The position numbers and the translations under genes were made by a program. The notes below the pieces were generated by a model that worked only from the letters and a program-made list of their open reading frames with translations, was not told the origin of the DNA and did no database searches. 64,000 nucleotides of DNA from Trichoderma breve (lineage: Eukaryota; Ascomycota; Sordariomycetes; Hypocreales; Hypocreaceae): assembly GCF_028502605.1 (NCBI RefSeq), contig NC_079234.1, forward strand, positions 1,178,001 to 1,242,000, read 5' to 3'. Position 1 is the first letter of the stretch. Every line of letters begins with the position of its first letter. Shown piece after piece: positions 35,709 through 48,185 of the stretch.

Positions 35709-38036
35709 CGGAATACGCGGATTACATGGCAATTGGGCAAAGGGATTTTTGAATGTTGGCGATGGTGTTGAAGTTCAATTGGCTGCTTTGGACACTACAA
35801 AAAATCCTGGGCTCCCAAATGAATGGCGATAGGCTATCAGGCTGCCTAGCACTACATGCATTTACTACTGCACAACACCAATCATGCGTGCATTTTGTCT
35901 TTACTCCGTACAAAAGGACACTTTTCGGATTGAAAAGGACAGATTTTTTGTCTTTTCTTGCCTCCATCACGCAGAGAGTTTGGTAACCTAGCAGGAACTT
36001 GATGCCATCGCCGGAAGTACGCGGGCTGAACGGTCACATGGATCCTCTTTTCACGCAGATTAACGGCTCGAATCCAATTGGACGCTGTAAACAGCTGGCG
36101 GGTTCATGCCGCTGCGTGACTGATGACTCTTTTGCGAAATTTATTCACGGGAGCTGATCGTTCTCGTTCTTTGCTCTTTGTGGCATCTCGATCCTACTTT
36201 GTAATTTCCCTCTGTCGTGAGGCAAATAAGCATGGCAAGTCATCTGCCCTCTTTTTCAACGGCAAACGTGTAAGTTTAAGTGTGCTAGTGTTCCAGCATC
36301 GGGCTTACCCCGATGTTTTTTCTGGGGCCGGTTTGTTCGTTTTGGGACTTATTGGGGGCAACAATACGCTCCTGTTTAAGGATACGCTTCCCTTTTTGAA
36401 ACGAACTCCATCGTGCACAAATTAACGTGGATGTAAGTTTTCAAACTAGCAACGTCTAAGCCACATCACACTTTCTTGTGACTCTTCATATGTATGTATG
36501 ACTCCCAAGGTGTAAATGGGAAATTGGACAAAAGTTCCTTGTGCGGACTTGACCGTCCAGCGAGATCCGCGATGGTGGGTCGAAACAAGTCCCGATCTGT
36601 GTTGTGTGGGAAATGCCGGTGTGTGGCTTGTCATATCGGGGCATCTTGAAGGTTTTGATTACGGCGAGCTGATATTACAGTACATGCAAGGCAGCACTTT
36701 TTGATTTCTTGTTTCTTGTTTCCTTGTTTTAAACGAGCTAAAAACAACACGTTTGCTATGCCAATTCAAGTCATTGTCGGTGCCTTGTCAATTCGGCCGA
36801 GATTGCATTCGTTGGTTGCAGGTTTCATCTTTTAGGCTCCGGCATAATCAATCATTGCAGTGGACGTCTATTCGGTCATGATGATCGCCGTGAACCTTGA
36901 TAGGCGGCAAGCACCGAAATAATACACGCTTTGGATTATACTTAGATGCCTAGCCGAATCCTTCCAGACCAATTCCTCCGTTGGTTCCGTGGAGCCTTTG
37001 GAAATAATTATCGCAAAGTTTGCCGTGCCCTTGTGACCATAACGCGTTTGCCGGGTAATTGAAGCCTCATGAGGGCCACCCTTGTCTATTTCGTATACTT
37101 GCCAATGAGAGACAAATTGCCGAGTTGGGAAGCAAGCAGCGCTCGTGGGGCTGAGACAAGCATAGTAGGAGTAAGAACAGGGAACCTAAACCTGTATTTG
37201 GTTTTGCCGTGCTAGAATTATTTTGTAAATGTTGACTAAGAGTACGAACCGCAGCCATCATGATTGAATGTGGGTGTGCATTTCCTAAACTCTCCGAAGT
37301 ATCGGCATGCTTGATCCGAAGCGATTGAGATTTTATCTGAGCTCGTATGTTGCCATGTTACTATTAAGCACTAGTATCTTGTCCCGAAATGAATGAGTGG
37401 TTTTTAGCTGGGCAAATGATTGAGAGGGTTTGTGAACCTGAGCAACGTAAGTTGAGTCGTATGCTCGGAGGTAGGTATTATCAAGTGTCGGACTTACAAG
37501 AAAACTTGGTTGCGGAGCCTAGCCTTGCGTGGCTTCAAGTCCTACCGTCTAAGCGTCCCTACCTATGTGACTGTGATGTGCGTACCTTTTGTAAAGAGAA
37601 TTTGAAAGCAGATCGTGATTTACTGGGATTTCCAATCATCGAAACTGTCTCTTGGTAACATTTTGTTTTGCTTGCTACTACCAAAAGTCCTTGAAGCTGA
37701 TTTGACGTCGTCATGTTACCCCCAAAGGAGACACACACATCGACTCCCCCACGTCACCCAATTGCGTCTCCTCCTCTTACACCTTTGTGCCGACTGTCGG
37801 GAAAAGAGGCCAGCAGCCAACAGAAGCACAGGAAAGCGCTGCGTCCCACTTGCGGGACAAGCTGCTTGCAACCACGAACCGTGACGCCTCAGCTGTTGAC
37901 GCCGCGTCTCTCTGCTTCTGCTTTGGGGCCCATCGATGCTAATTAAGCTTACCTTACACCAGCAGCCCTGGCTAAAGTCTTAGCTCCAGACTCCAGTCCC
38001 AGTCATACGAAAATCCCGTCCTTTGCAAGGGCTGGC
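35709..38036. other. divergent intergenic region of 2.3 kb
   Basis: This lies between the RCC1-like gene and the Dicer gene, which are divergently transcribed. No frame is recognisable. The longest with an ATG (37389-37658, 89 codons) has no motif I know. Promoters for both genes should be here. Confidence 0.5.
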
Positions 38037-38675
38037 ATGAGTCCATCTCCATTGCCGAATCCAGCAGCCCCATCTGCTTCTGCTTCTGCTTCTGCCCCGT
38101 CCGAGTCGAGGTCGAGGTCGAGCCCGAGGCAACCCCGCAACCAGCGTCGCCGTCGTCGAGCCGGGATCCTGTCGAGGACGAGATCACGGACAAGCGGCCG
38201 CTTCCCCTTCCCATCATCATCATCCCAGTTCCAGCCCCAGCGACGAGACCGCCTTTTGTACGGCTCCGCCTTTGCGTCTGCCAGACACGTCAGGCTGCCA
38301 TCCTGGGCTCGCTGCCTGAGTCACACTTCCAGGGCCAGAGCGGGAGCGCCAAACTACCGCCGTCCCATGTGGCGGGTGACTGGGGAACTAGCGGCGGCTG
38401 GCGTGCAATCCGGCAGCTTGAGCCCTGCTCCGGGATCTGCTCCGGGCCTGTCGCCTGGTGACGTGCTTCGGCGGCCCTGCCCAGACGCGGATGCAGACGC
38501 AGACGCAGACGCACAAGCACAAGCACAATGGGCCGCCGTGTCCAGATCCTCAAGCTCTTCTGGGGCCTCGCTGGCACCCCTGAACATCGAGGTGACTAGC
38601 CCGAGCGTCGAGAGGTGGGCGGGCACTAACACGGAGGCTGCTGATGCTGCTGCTGATGCTGGGGATGGCGTTGCC
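38037..38675 (+). other. in-frame open extension upstream of the chosen Dicer start
   Basis: There are 213 codons without a stop, continuous with the Dicer frame and beginning at an ATG. The translation is low-complexity: Ser/Ala repeats from TCTGCT units (about 38073-38096), an Arg-rich patch, and Asp-Ala then Gln-Ala repeats from GCAGAC-type hexamers (about 38483-38527). It could be coding (a 1633-residue Dicer) or a GC-rich leader that happens to stay open. The choice needs transcript data. Confidence 0.5.
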
Positions 38676-41600
38676 ATGGACGAGGCTCCCGGGCCCGGAT
38701 TCGATATCAGGGAGCCTCCGTCCGCTCCAGATGGCGTGTCCTCAGGCTCCCAGGCAGCACCACTGGGTGAAGATGGCGAGCAGACAGGAATAATGGCGTC
38801 TAGAGCGTATCAGATTGAGATGCTCGAGCAGAGCCTCGAGCGAAATGTGATTGTGGCTGTATGTTTTGCCTCCTTCTTGATGTTATTTCTTGGCTTGAGA
38901 CAATGTCCATTGACCAAAGGGGTGTGTGTATCGTGTAGATGGATACAGGAAGTGGCAAAACTCAGGTGTAAGTCGCATGCCCCCCCCCTTGTGTGGCGGC
39001 TGCACGTCACTGAGGCTATCGTCGGCATCCCTTGCTTTGTACTGCTCAGTCCAGGCTCACGCTGACCTTGGGATTTCTATTAGGGCTATTCTTCGTATCA
39101 AAAAAGAACTAGAAACTTGCGATCCGAAACAGGTGAGTCGCCCCTTGTAAACGGACACGAAGGAACCACTAACGGAAGCTCCTCGTTAATAGATCATATG
39201 GTTTATCGCGCCAACAATCTCGCTGTGTTCTCAGCAACATGACGTACTCAAGCTACACATCCCTACCGTGTCTATGATGATGCTGGCTGGGGCGTCCAAT
39301 ATCAATGCTTGGGGCCCGGATATCTGGAGTACCCTCTTGGATACAGCTCGAGTTGTCATATCAACGCCTCAGATCTTGCTAGATGCTCTTGACCATGCGT
39401 ATATTACCATGAACCATCTGGCGCTGATTGTATTTGACGAAGGTGAGATTTTATGCTGCTCGCACTTATAGAAGAAAAATAGTTGTGGCATAGTTCCAAC
39501 TGCTGACACCACCCCTTGATCCATCTAGCCCACAACTGCGTTGGCAAAAATCCTGGCGGCAAGGTCATGACGAATCACTACCATCCACGCAAGCAGACTG
39601 GCCAAAGTGTTCCGTCCATCTTGGGCTTGACAGCAACTCCAAGTATTCAGTCCGAGAAAGAGGGCCTCGAGGCTCTGGAGATACTGCTGGATGCAAGATG
39701 CATCTCGCCCACTCTTCACCGTGACGAGCTTCTCAAATGTGTCAAAAGACCGACCATATCGCACGTCATCTACACTCCTCGCCCAGATCGCCCGGAAGAT
39801 ATGACTCCCACTATGCGCACCCTGAATCAAGTATATAAAGATCTAGACATAACAGAAGACCCCTACATACATCAGCTACGACGTGACCCCACGGATAAGA
39901 ACATGCGTAAGCTGGCCGAGGTCATTGAAAAGTACGACACCTACACGCAGAATCAGATGAAGTCATTCTGCTCTCGGTCGAAAGAGATATGCAAACAGCT
40001 TGGCCCCTGGGCTGCTGATCTTTACATCTGGAAGGCCATATCGGCTCACCTTGACAAAGTCGAAGGAGACCGTGACCTCGCCAGCCAGTGGTGGATGGAC
40101 GCGGAAAAGAAGTACTTGGCCCAAGTCTATCACCGAGTCAAAGTCCAACGTCCTCCCAAGACGCCGCAGACATTTGATGACATTTCCGACAAAGTAGGCC
40201 GGCTCTTGTCCGAGCTTCTATCCACACAAGAACACAACGTGGGCATCATATTTGTCGAGGAGCGCGTCATGGTGACGATGCTCTACGAGATCCTGAATAT
40301 AAACCAGGCCATCAGGGCCAAATACAGAATCGGGACCATGGTTGGAACCTCGGCCTATGCTACACGACGCAAGGCCGTATATGAATTTGGCGATAAGTCC
40401 GATTATAAGGATCTGCTGAGCTTTCGCCAGGGCAAGATTAACCTCCTCATTGCAACGTCAGTTTTGGAAGAGGGCATTGATGTGCCTGCTTGCAACCTTG
40501 TCATCTGCTTTGATACCCCGACGACTTCAAAGTCGTTTATTCAAAGGCGTGGTCGAGCTCGGAAGAAGGATTCAAGACTCGTCATTTTCTTTGAACAGGC
40601 TAATCCTGCTCTTCGGAAATGGGAAGAAAAAGAAGAGGAGATAAAGAAACTGTTTGACGACGAGCAAAGGGAGTTCCGCGAGCTCAGTCAGTTGGAAGAG
40701 GCTTCGGAGAACCCGGCCGACATCTTCTTCATCGTACCGTCCACTAAAGCGAGACTCGACTTTGACAATGCCAAAGCTCATCTTGAGCATTTCTGCAGAG
40801 TCTTGTCTCCAGGTGAATTTGTCGACAGCCGGCCAGATTACATCATCCATCAAGAGCCTGATTCCAAGGACCTCCGTTGCACCGTACTGCTTCCACCGTA
40901 CTTGCCGACGAGTCTGAGGAAGCATAGCAGTGCGTCTGCGTGGCAATCCGAAAAGAATGCTACAAAGGATGCGGCTTACCTGGCCTATCGCGCTCTATTT
41001 GATGCTGAGTTAGTGAATGACAATTTGCAGCCCTTCAAGGCTAGCGATATGGGCAGCATCGATGCTCGAGCGTCTGAAGTGCTTGTTGAGCCGATTATGA
41101 AGCCATGGCACCACGTTGCCAAGGAGTGGCGCAACGAATTGCGTGACAAGTGGCTCTACTCTCTGACTTGCGTTGATGAAGATGGACAAGTGGCGAGCGA
41201 GTATGAAGTTTTGCTGCCCGTCCGGATTAACCAGCCACAGCCTCTGCAAATGTATCTTGATCGAAGTCACAAGATGGAGCTGCGGCTTTCTGCTGGAACT
41301 CCCGTCCCACATGATAGGATTACGGATCTTCCAGATCAGACGTCCACTCTGTTGGCGCTCCATTTTGGACATCGGTGGCCAATTGAGCCAGTTGAGCACG
41401 TTATCCGGGTTTGGGCAAAGGGAGAATCCTTGTCGATGCATCAAATCGGCGAGATGACATACGATCCGGAAAAGGAGGGCGTAAAAGAGGGCCAGTACCT
41501 CATCCGAGATAATACAAAGTCTCCTTACACATACAAGGATACGGTTGGATTCAAGCCCGCCATAACCCAAGTGCAGCATGCATTCTACGAATACGAAAAG

Positions 41601-43352
41601 GCGCCAGAAGACGTCCCCTATCTCGTGCTCAACAAGTGGACGCGGAGAACTGATTTCTTGCACCGCCTTCACGGAGACCCTACCAAGGAGCAGGCGAGTA
41701 GCAGGCCGTATTCACGAGTGTATCCATCGCAATGGGCGACGGTCGACACGATCCCGGCGAAGCATGCGCAGTTTGGCATGATGATTCCTACCATCATCCA
41801 CGAGCTCGGCATCATGATCATGGCCAAGGAGCTGGCCAAAACTGTTCTCTGGGATGTTAAGATCAAGAATCTGGAGCTGGTCAGGGAGGCTCTAAGCGCG
41901 CGAAGTGCTGCTGAACCGGTGAATTACGAGAGAGTGGAGTTTTTGGGCGATTCTATACTCAAGTTCTTCACCTGCATTCGTGTCGCTGCTCAATGTAAGT
42001 GCCTCTTATTGCATGCATATACAACCTTTGTTTAGATCTTCTGCTGACCATACTGATGCTACTTAGATCCCGATTACCCCGAGGGCTACCTCTCGCACAA
42101 GCGGGACAGGCTCATTTCCAACTCTAGACTTTACAAGACGGCCATTAATTATAGACTGCCTAGATTCCTCATTACCAAGCCCTTTACGGGCCAAAAATGG
42201 CGTCCACTATACTTGGACGCAATTCTTCAGGAAGAAGAGACCGAGGCTATAGCGAATAGAAAAGTATCGACAAAGACACTCGCAGACATGGTTGAGGCAC
42301 TCATAGGAGTCTCATATATAGACGGAAGCCTCGATGGCGGCCTCAAAGGAGGCCTTCACAAAGCGGTTAAATGCCTCTCCACGTTTCTCCCTGAAACCAA
42401 TTGGACAAGTGTGGAAGAAGATAGGCACATTATGTTCGACAGAGTGCCAGAGGGCGAACCACTTCCGCCAACTTTGGAGCCAGTGGAGAGGCTGATTGGA
42501 TACTCGTTTAAGAAAAAAGCCCTTTTGATCGAGGCTTTGACGCATGCTTCATTTGCGGCAGAAATGGGCAAGCGATCTTTCGAAAGACTCGAATTCATTG
42601 GAGATGCCATTTTAGACAACATCGTTGTAACGAAGCTGTTTGATGTCAAGCCGGAATTACCCCATTTCAGGATGCATACACTCAAGACGGGGTTGGTGAA
42701 TGGCGACTTCCTGGCCTTTATGACCATGGAGCACGGCTTGACATCGACAGAACCTGCTGTGGGAGAAGACGGCAATGTGAAAACCGTAGAGACAACTTCT
42801 TATTTGTGGAGTTATATGCGACAAAACTCGGAGCCTATTGTGGTTGAGCGCAAGGAAACGATGAAGCGACATGCGGCCTTGAGAGAGGAGATTCTCGACG
42901 CCATGGAGAATGGCACGCATTACCCCTGGGCACTTCTAGCTGCGCTGAACCCAAAGAAGTTTTTCTCGGATGTGTTTGAGGCAATTCTCGGCGCCGTGTG
43001 GGTTGACTCTGGGTCGATGGATGAGTGCAACGCCATTGCTGATCGGTTCGGGCTTTTGAAATACTTGGACCGGTTGCTTCGAGATGAAGTCCATGTGCAG
43101 CATCCTAAGGAGGAGCTGGGCAAGTGGGCGAATACGGAGACGGTCACGTATGAGCTGGATATGAGGGAGAACGACCAGAATGCGGCCGAGAAGGAGTTCT
43201 TTTGCAAGGTCCTTGTTGGGAAGAGGGAGGTTGTGGCGGTGAGGGGAGGGATCAATAAGGAGGAGGTGAAGACGAAGGCTGCGACGGAGGCGATGAAGAT
43301 TTTGGAGCGGGAGAAGAGGAATGGGGAGGGGGATGTTGAGATGGGTGAGTGA
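38676..43352 (+). CDS. dcl2: Dicer-like protein 2 (RNase III, RNA silencing)
   Basis: Six exons (38676-38858, 38939-38967, 39084-39132, 39193-39442, 39529-41994, 42067-43352) give 1420 residues. Dicer cuts double-stranded RNA into small interfering RNAs; the DCL2 branch serves quelling and antiviral defence in fungi. Domains in order: helicase with Walker A MDTGSGKT (62-69) and DEAHN (169-173); helicase C with VLEEGID and FIQRRGRARKK (about 480-520); Dicer dimerisation domain (about 580-680); RNase IIIa with YERVEFLGDSILKF (about 970) and DMVEALIGVSYIDG; RNase IIIb with FERLEFIGDAILDN and DVFEAILGAVWVDS; then a dsRNA-binding-like tail. The acidic residues of both RNase III centres are present, so it looks intact. 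Exon 2 is 29 nt and encodes the Walker A loop. The start at 38676 has a GCCATGG context; 38037 and 38793 are alternatives. Confidence 0.93.
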
Positions 43353-43613
43353 TGATGATGATGATCATGTTTTTTGACGACACTGCGTGAATGATGTTGA
43401 ATGAGCATTGCGTGGTTTTGGGTTATATAAAAGGGCATTGAGAGACGCAGATTTTGTCAGTCTCCATGTTGGGAATTTTGGGATTCGTTTTGATGAAAGA
43501 GTTTGATAGATCAGACTGTGTTTTACTTCTAGAGCGGTGCTCGGGCTTTTGAGCCATTTTTCAGAACAAATGCAAGAATGCACAGAGAATCATTTTTGTT
43601 CTCATCTATTATT

Positions 43614-44506
43614 CTAAGCGTGCTTGTCCAACTCTTCCAGTATTAGATCTACCAACCATGCCAAAATCGTGTCCATGTCGCCATCCAAGGGCCCTCCATC
43701 CGGCACCCTGATTGTCTCTCGCTCAAGCACATCAGCCTTATACTTTCCCTCCACATCCCCATCCTCAAACATCCAAGAATGCTCAGCCACGTAATTCGGC
43801 CAGACAATCTTGTCGACGTAGCCCGGGGGATCAGCCCAGAAGCCCTCGAGGGTGACGTATCCGTCTCTAGCTTCACGACGGGCTTTAGCCTGCTCGTAAG
43901 AAGCCCGCAGGAAGACTTTGACGTCGAGATGGGGCTGGATGGCGGCCATGGAGGGAGGGTAGAGAAGGAAGCCGTCCAAGAAGCAGAGATGGAGGGCGGA
44001 TGTGGTTAGGGGGTGGTTGGTGGCGGAGAGGTGGGAGGTTACTTTTGATTTGAGGGCGGAGATTGTGGTGTCTGGGACGGGGCATTGGCCGACGGAGTTT
44101 TTGTCTTGGTAGGAGTCGAGGGTTGGCTGCGTGAGTTGAGTTAGTTAGTTTGATCTTTTGTGTGAGTTACTGTAGTTTGAGATGAGAGAGTTACGGGAAA
44201 AGCGGCGTGTTGGCGGATATATGAGAGGGCGTCGGCCATGGCGGGGATGTCGATGGATTCGGGACAGTCCCAGTCCAGCAGGCCTTCTTTCATGGGGAGT
44301 CTTAGAATTCGGCCTGTTAGTAAGGCTGAGGTTTCATACATAAGTTGTGAGGGACCTTTCACTCACTCAGTCTCGGGCCGGTAAAAGTCATCTTCGTGCA
44401 GGATGAAAGTGCTGGGGAAGATGTCGCGGAGGAGGCGTGCGAGGGTGGTCTTGCCGCTGGAGGAGCAGCCGGAGAGGGCCACGATGAGGGCCTTTTTGTC
44501 TGCCAT
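43614..44506 (-). CDS. NRK1: nicotinamide riboside kinase
   Basis: Three exons (44506-44367, 44300-44195, 44126-43614) give 252 residues. The enzyme phosphorylates nicotinamide riboside to NMN in NAD salvage, in the cytosol. The P-loop is LSGCSSSGKTTLARLL (residues 11-26), followed by ILHEDDFYRPE (36-45) and LPMKEGLLDWDCPESID, the phrase that marks the NRK branch of uridine-kinase-like proteins. FLDGFLLYPP and VFLRASYEQAKARREARDGY (lid region) come later, then DPPGYVDKIVWPNY. Each splice junction restores a conserved phrase. The gene ends tail-to-tail with the Dicer gene, 261 bp between stops, and is divergent from the peptidyl-tRNA hydrolase gene. Confidence 0.94.
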
Positions 44507-44975
44507 TGAGTGAGGCTTTTGGCGATGCGAGATTGTTAGTGCCGGTGTTGATGAGGTGAGGTTTTGACTTGACTGTGGGAGTTGTGAATGGATTTATACC
44601 AAGCTGGGAGTGTTGCCGTATTACTCACTCGCACTGATATGGCGGCTGCGTTTTTAGCGGTTCGAAGTCCGGGTTTAGCGGGCTGAGGGTGGGGGTTGGA
44701 GGGGGTTCTTCAGGGCGGGCAGATCGCCGGAATCCGATGAGTTACAGGGCATTGAAGGCTAGGCGGGGCATGTGCTTTTTTCTGCTGCTGCGACTGGAAG
44801 CTTTGCATGACGCATCAATTGTTTTCTCTTACATTGAACTTCTCCTGAGCATCATCACCATCACCGCCTCGGATTCCGCCTCGCACTTACCCTTCCATTA
44901 ACTCATTGTTGTCTTCTAACACGGAGTCCTCTATACGTCGCATTAGCCACCGAATAAACCGAAACCTCAGCCGCC
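44507..44975. promoter_or_regulatory. shared divergent promoter region, NRK1 and PTH2
   Basis: A 469-bp region between two head-to-head genes. The PTH2 side has a C/T-biased stretch (about 44840-44900), typical of fungal core promoters. No specific operator is recognisable. Confidence 0.45.
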
Positions 44976-45733
44976 ATGGCTTCCCATGAACAGGCCCAGC
45001 AGACGGGCGTCATCCTCACCACTGCCCTTGCCAGCCTCATCACCGGCTACATGTTTGGCATGTACACCGCAAGAGGGTACCTCATCTCGCCCGCCCTGGC
45101 GGAGGAGCGCCGAAGATACCTCAACGACCCGGTCGAGAGCGAGGAGAGCGACGTGGACGAGGACGACACACTGCTGGACCATGCGCCGAACTGGGCCAAT
45201 GGTTTCGATGCAGATCGGAGACAGGGTCTTAAACTCGAGGATATGGGCATTGCAGAGAAGAAGAACATGATGTTGGAGAGTAGCGAGGAGTGTAAGCTGG
45301 TGCTGGTTGTGCGGACGGATCTGGGCATGACAAAGGGTGTGTTTGCTTGTTTTGGCGTCCCTCCTTGGATGGAGGGTGCTGTTGAAGAAGAGAACTAACT
45401 GGAATTGAACAAATAGGCAAAATCGCTGCTCAATGCTCACACGCTACACTTGCCTGCTACAAGGCCCTCGCCCGTGCCGACCCGGCCTCTGCCGAACGCA
45501 AGGTGCTCGCTCGATGGGAACGGTTCGGTCAGGCCAAGATTGCTGTACAGATCAAGGGCCAGGCTGAGATGCTGGAATTGCGAGGCAAGGCTCGTGCCAT
45601 GGGACTCACGGCTGAGGTCATCCAGGATGCTGGGCGGACGCAGATTGAGGCGGGCAGCATGACGGTTCTGGGCGTTGGTCCGGGGCCAAAGAGCTTGGTG
45701 GACAAGGTGACGGGAGATCTTAAGCTGTTGTGA
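44976..45733 (+). CDS. PTH2: peptidyl-tRNA hydrolase 2 (PTH2 family)
   Basis: Two exons (44976-45336 and 45417-45733) give 225 residues. The enzyme releases peptides from peptidyl-tRNA that has dropped off the ribosome. An N-terminal hydrophobic segment (VILTTALASLITGYMFGMYT, residues 12-31) suggests anchoring in the outer mitochondrial membrane, as in yeast and human homologues. An acidic linker follows. The catalytic domain begins near 106: CKLVLVVRTDLGMTKGKIAA, then QCSHATLACY, with the conserved lysine, aspartate and histidine. It ends IEAGSMTVLGVGPGP and KVTGDLKLL. The start has the context GCCGCCATGG. Confidence 0.95.
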
Positions 45734-46087
45734 AAAAGTCAACCAGGGGTCAAGATTGATACGATTGTACCATTCGTTGGAGTAAGCCTGTGTTGGCTGG
45801 CTGAATGGACGGCGTCTAGGTGATGGCTCGCATTTGGGCTAGAGTAGGATGCTATGCTGCTTGTACGGGACATGAGCGAGTTTATAAAATGGCACATTGG
45901 GAACAGAAAATATATAGAAATGGACGTTTTGATGCTTTTTTTTTTTTTAACAACACGACAAACAGATGGACACACATAGGGAGCCACATTCTTAGGAGCA
46001 CTTCTATGTACCAAGACAAGGTGGTATCGGTCATGCTATGGGTATTAGTATATGCGTTTTGATATGTACCTGTCACTATTCCATACA
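45734..46087. terminator. convergent 3' region of PTH2 and UTP7
   Basis: A 354-bp region between two stop codons facing each other. It holds a pure T tract (about 45936-45949) and AT-rich sequence near 45905-45925 that could serve 3' end formation on either strand. Confidence 0.45.
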
Positions 46088-47816
46088 TTACTCCTTCTTG
46101 GCAAACCGTGACAAGGCCGGTCCCAGGTCCTCCTCCACCTCCTTGCGCTTCTTGTCGTTCTTCTTCTGCTGTTCCTTCCACAGCTCGTCCACCCGCAGCC
46201 TCTTCTCGTCGATAATGTTCCTCTTGCGCTGCTTGCGCAGATACTTCTTCAGCGCGCCATTCTTTCCTCTCGCGCGGTTGCGAATCTCCTCCGCAACGTC
46301 GACGGGCTTGGCGTCGAGGTCCTTCTCGGCCTTGCGCTGGGCGTCGGAGCGTAGGTCGATGTTGCCGATGAAGTTGGGGTCGAGGGCAATCATCTCGGGC
46401 GAGAGCTTGTTGAGCAGGCCCTTGACCTCGGTCTCCTGGCGCTGCTTGGCGGTCTCGAAGGGGTTGGCCTCGAAGGCGTCAAAGTTGGCCTCGCCGGCGC
46501 CGGGGACGATGATGGACGAGAAGCCCTTGTCGTGGCTGATGCCGAGGACGTCTTCGAAGGGGCACCAGCGGACGCACTCGACGGCTTTACCTTCGCGGCC
46601 CCATTTCATGTACGGGTGCCGCACGCGCTCCTGCTCGGCGGCGTTCTTGTTGAAGAGGCCCTTCCAGATGGTCGTCGAAGTGCCCCAGCCGACGGCTGTG
46701 AGGCCTGTGTCTGAGATGGCGACGGAGGATGCGGGTGTGTATGTTGAGTAGGTGTTGACTTCTTTGAACATTCGAATGTCCCAGATTGCCATGCGTGCGT
46801 CTTGGCCTGCGGAGACCATGTATCGGCCTTCTCGATCGACGGCGACGGACCGCACGGGGCCTCGGTGTGCTAATAGCTTGACGACTGGTTCGGCTGAGTT
46901 TGGTGACCACAGGGTGACTGTGCCGTTCTGGTGTCCGGCGTGTATGATGGCATTGTAGGGGTTGTGGGTGAATGCGGTGGGAGGGCCGAGGCGTGATGGG
47001 ATTTCGGCGACGACTTGACCGGTTGAGGTATCTTGGTATTTCAAAACACCGCCGGTGTTCTGATCAGTTGTTGTTAGCAAGTTGTATAACTTGACGCTTT
47101 GAGGCATGTATAGTTCTTACCATTGTGGCCAAGAGAAAGTGGTATGGGAGAAACTCCATATGTGTAACCTCGGAGTGCTTCCGCAGGCAATGCAGCTCGA
47201 CACCGTTGCGGTCATAGATGTAGACGTATTTCTTCTGCGCAACCGCAAAGAATTGGTTGTTGTGCAGCCATTTTACGTCTCTGACTGTCTCCCCCAATTG
47301 AATCTCGCATCCCAGCTTGCCTTCTCGCCAGTCCATTGTCGCGACATGGCCCTTTCGGCCACCGATCAGCAGCTCTCGTCCGTTTCTTGAGTAATCGCAT
47401 ACATAAGGTCCCAACTGATCTAGGTTGAGCTCGAATCGCTTCTGCGCCGTCTCAACTGCCACATTGGCCACAATCTCGCCTTGCTTGACATTGTAGGTTC
47501 GTTCCAGCTCTCCTTCGGCCTTGAGGAATCCAGGCGTGTTCTCCAACAGGATCTCAGCATCCTTTGCTTTCAATGTCGCATTCTGATACTTGTTCTCTAG
47601 CTCTTTTAGGTTTCTTCGCAGCTTCTTGTCCTTGATCTGCTTGGTGTTGATCTGTTTGCCTCGACCGTAGGCTTGGTTTGCTTCTCGTATCCGTCGAGCT
47701 TTTTCTCTCTCGGCGCGGGTTGCAATGTCTGTCCGAGGCTTTTGGGTGATGATTGCCTCGCTCTTTCGCGCTGTTGGCGCTGTGGGCGCTCTCTTGACAT
47801 CTGTGTCCGCACTCAT
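46088..47816 (-). CDS. UTP7: U3 snoRNP / small-subunit processome protein UTP7 (WDR46 family)
   Basis: Two exons (47816-47121 and 47059-46088) give 555 residues, almost the length of the yeast protein (554). UTP7 is a nucleolar WD40 protein needed for 18S rRNA maturation. The N-terminal part is basic and helical (REANQAYGRGKQINTKQIKD and KLRRNLKELENKYQ). The propeller follows, with CDYSRNGRELLIGGRKGHVA, VYIYDRNGVELHCLRKH, AFTHNPYNAIIHAGHQNGTV and DARMAIWDIRMFKEVNTYST. Then comes the typical tail PFEDVLGISHDKGFSSIIVP and GAGEANFDAFEANPFETAKQ. It ends in a Lys/Arg-rich stretch. It lies head-to-head with TSR1. Confidence 0.95.
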
Positions 47817-48185
47817 TGCGCCGGTGTAGAATTTCTGGCGATTTTCGTAAACTCGAGAATCGGACGCTGGGCGACTCGTAGAAAACAATTGGTATCAAAG
47901 TTGCAGCAGACAAAATTTCCACCGCCCAGGCTTTGGCGCGGCCTATCGCAGCGTCACCATTGGCAGGGCCCTGATCTGCCGGCCCACCGCGCTTATCGAT
48001 AATGTGCCACAACAAAAAATTCTTGATAACCGAAAACCCCACCATCGCAGCGATTCTGCATTGTCTTGCGCCCAGTGCAAATACATAATATCCAGGGCCT
48101 CAGTTTTGAGAGAACAGAAATTAACCTCACGAATTGCAAACTGGCATCTCTACCTTTTCGGTTCAAGGCTGGTGGCGACGGGAAA
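47817..48185. promoter_or_regulatory. bidirectional promoter of UTP7 and TSR1
   Basis: A 369-bp region between two divergent genes for small-subunit maturation. The nonamer ATCGCAGCG occurs twice in the same orientation, at 47945-47953 and 48044-48052. A/T cores (ACAAAATTTCC about 47910; CAAAAAATTC about 48012) resemble the rRNA-processing element of yeast ribosome-biogenesis promoters. Their function is inferred. Confidence 0.6.

Noticed and set aside
41010..41672. Antisense frame of 220 codons within Dicer-like 2
   Set aside because: Shadow of the coding strand, no recognisable domain and no independent start context.
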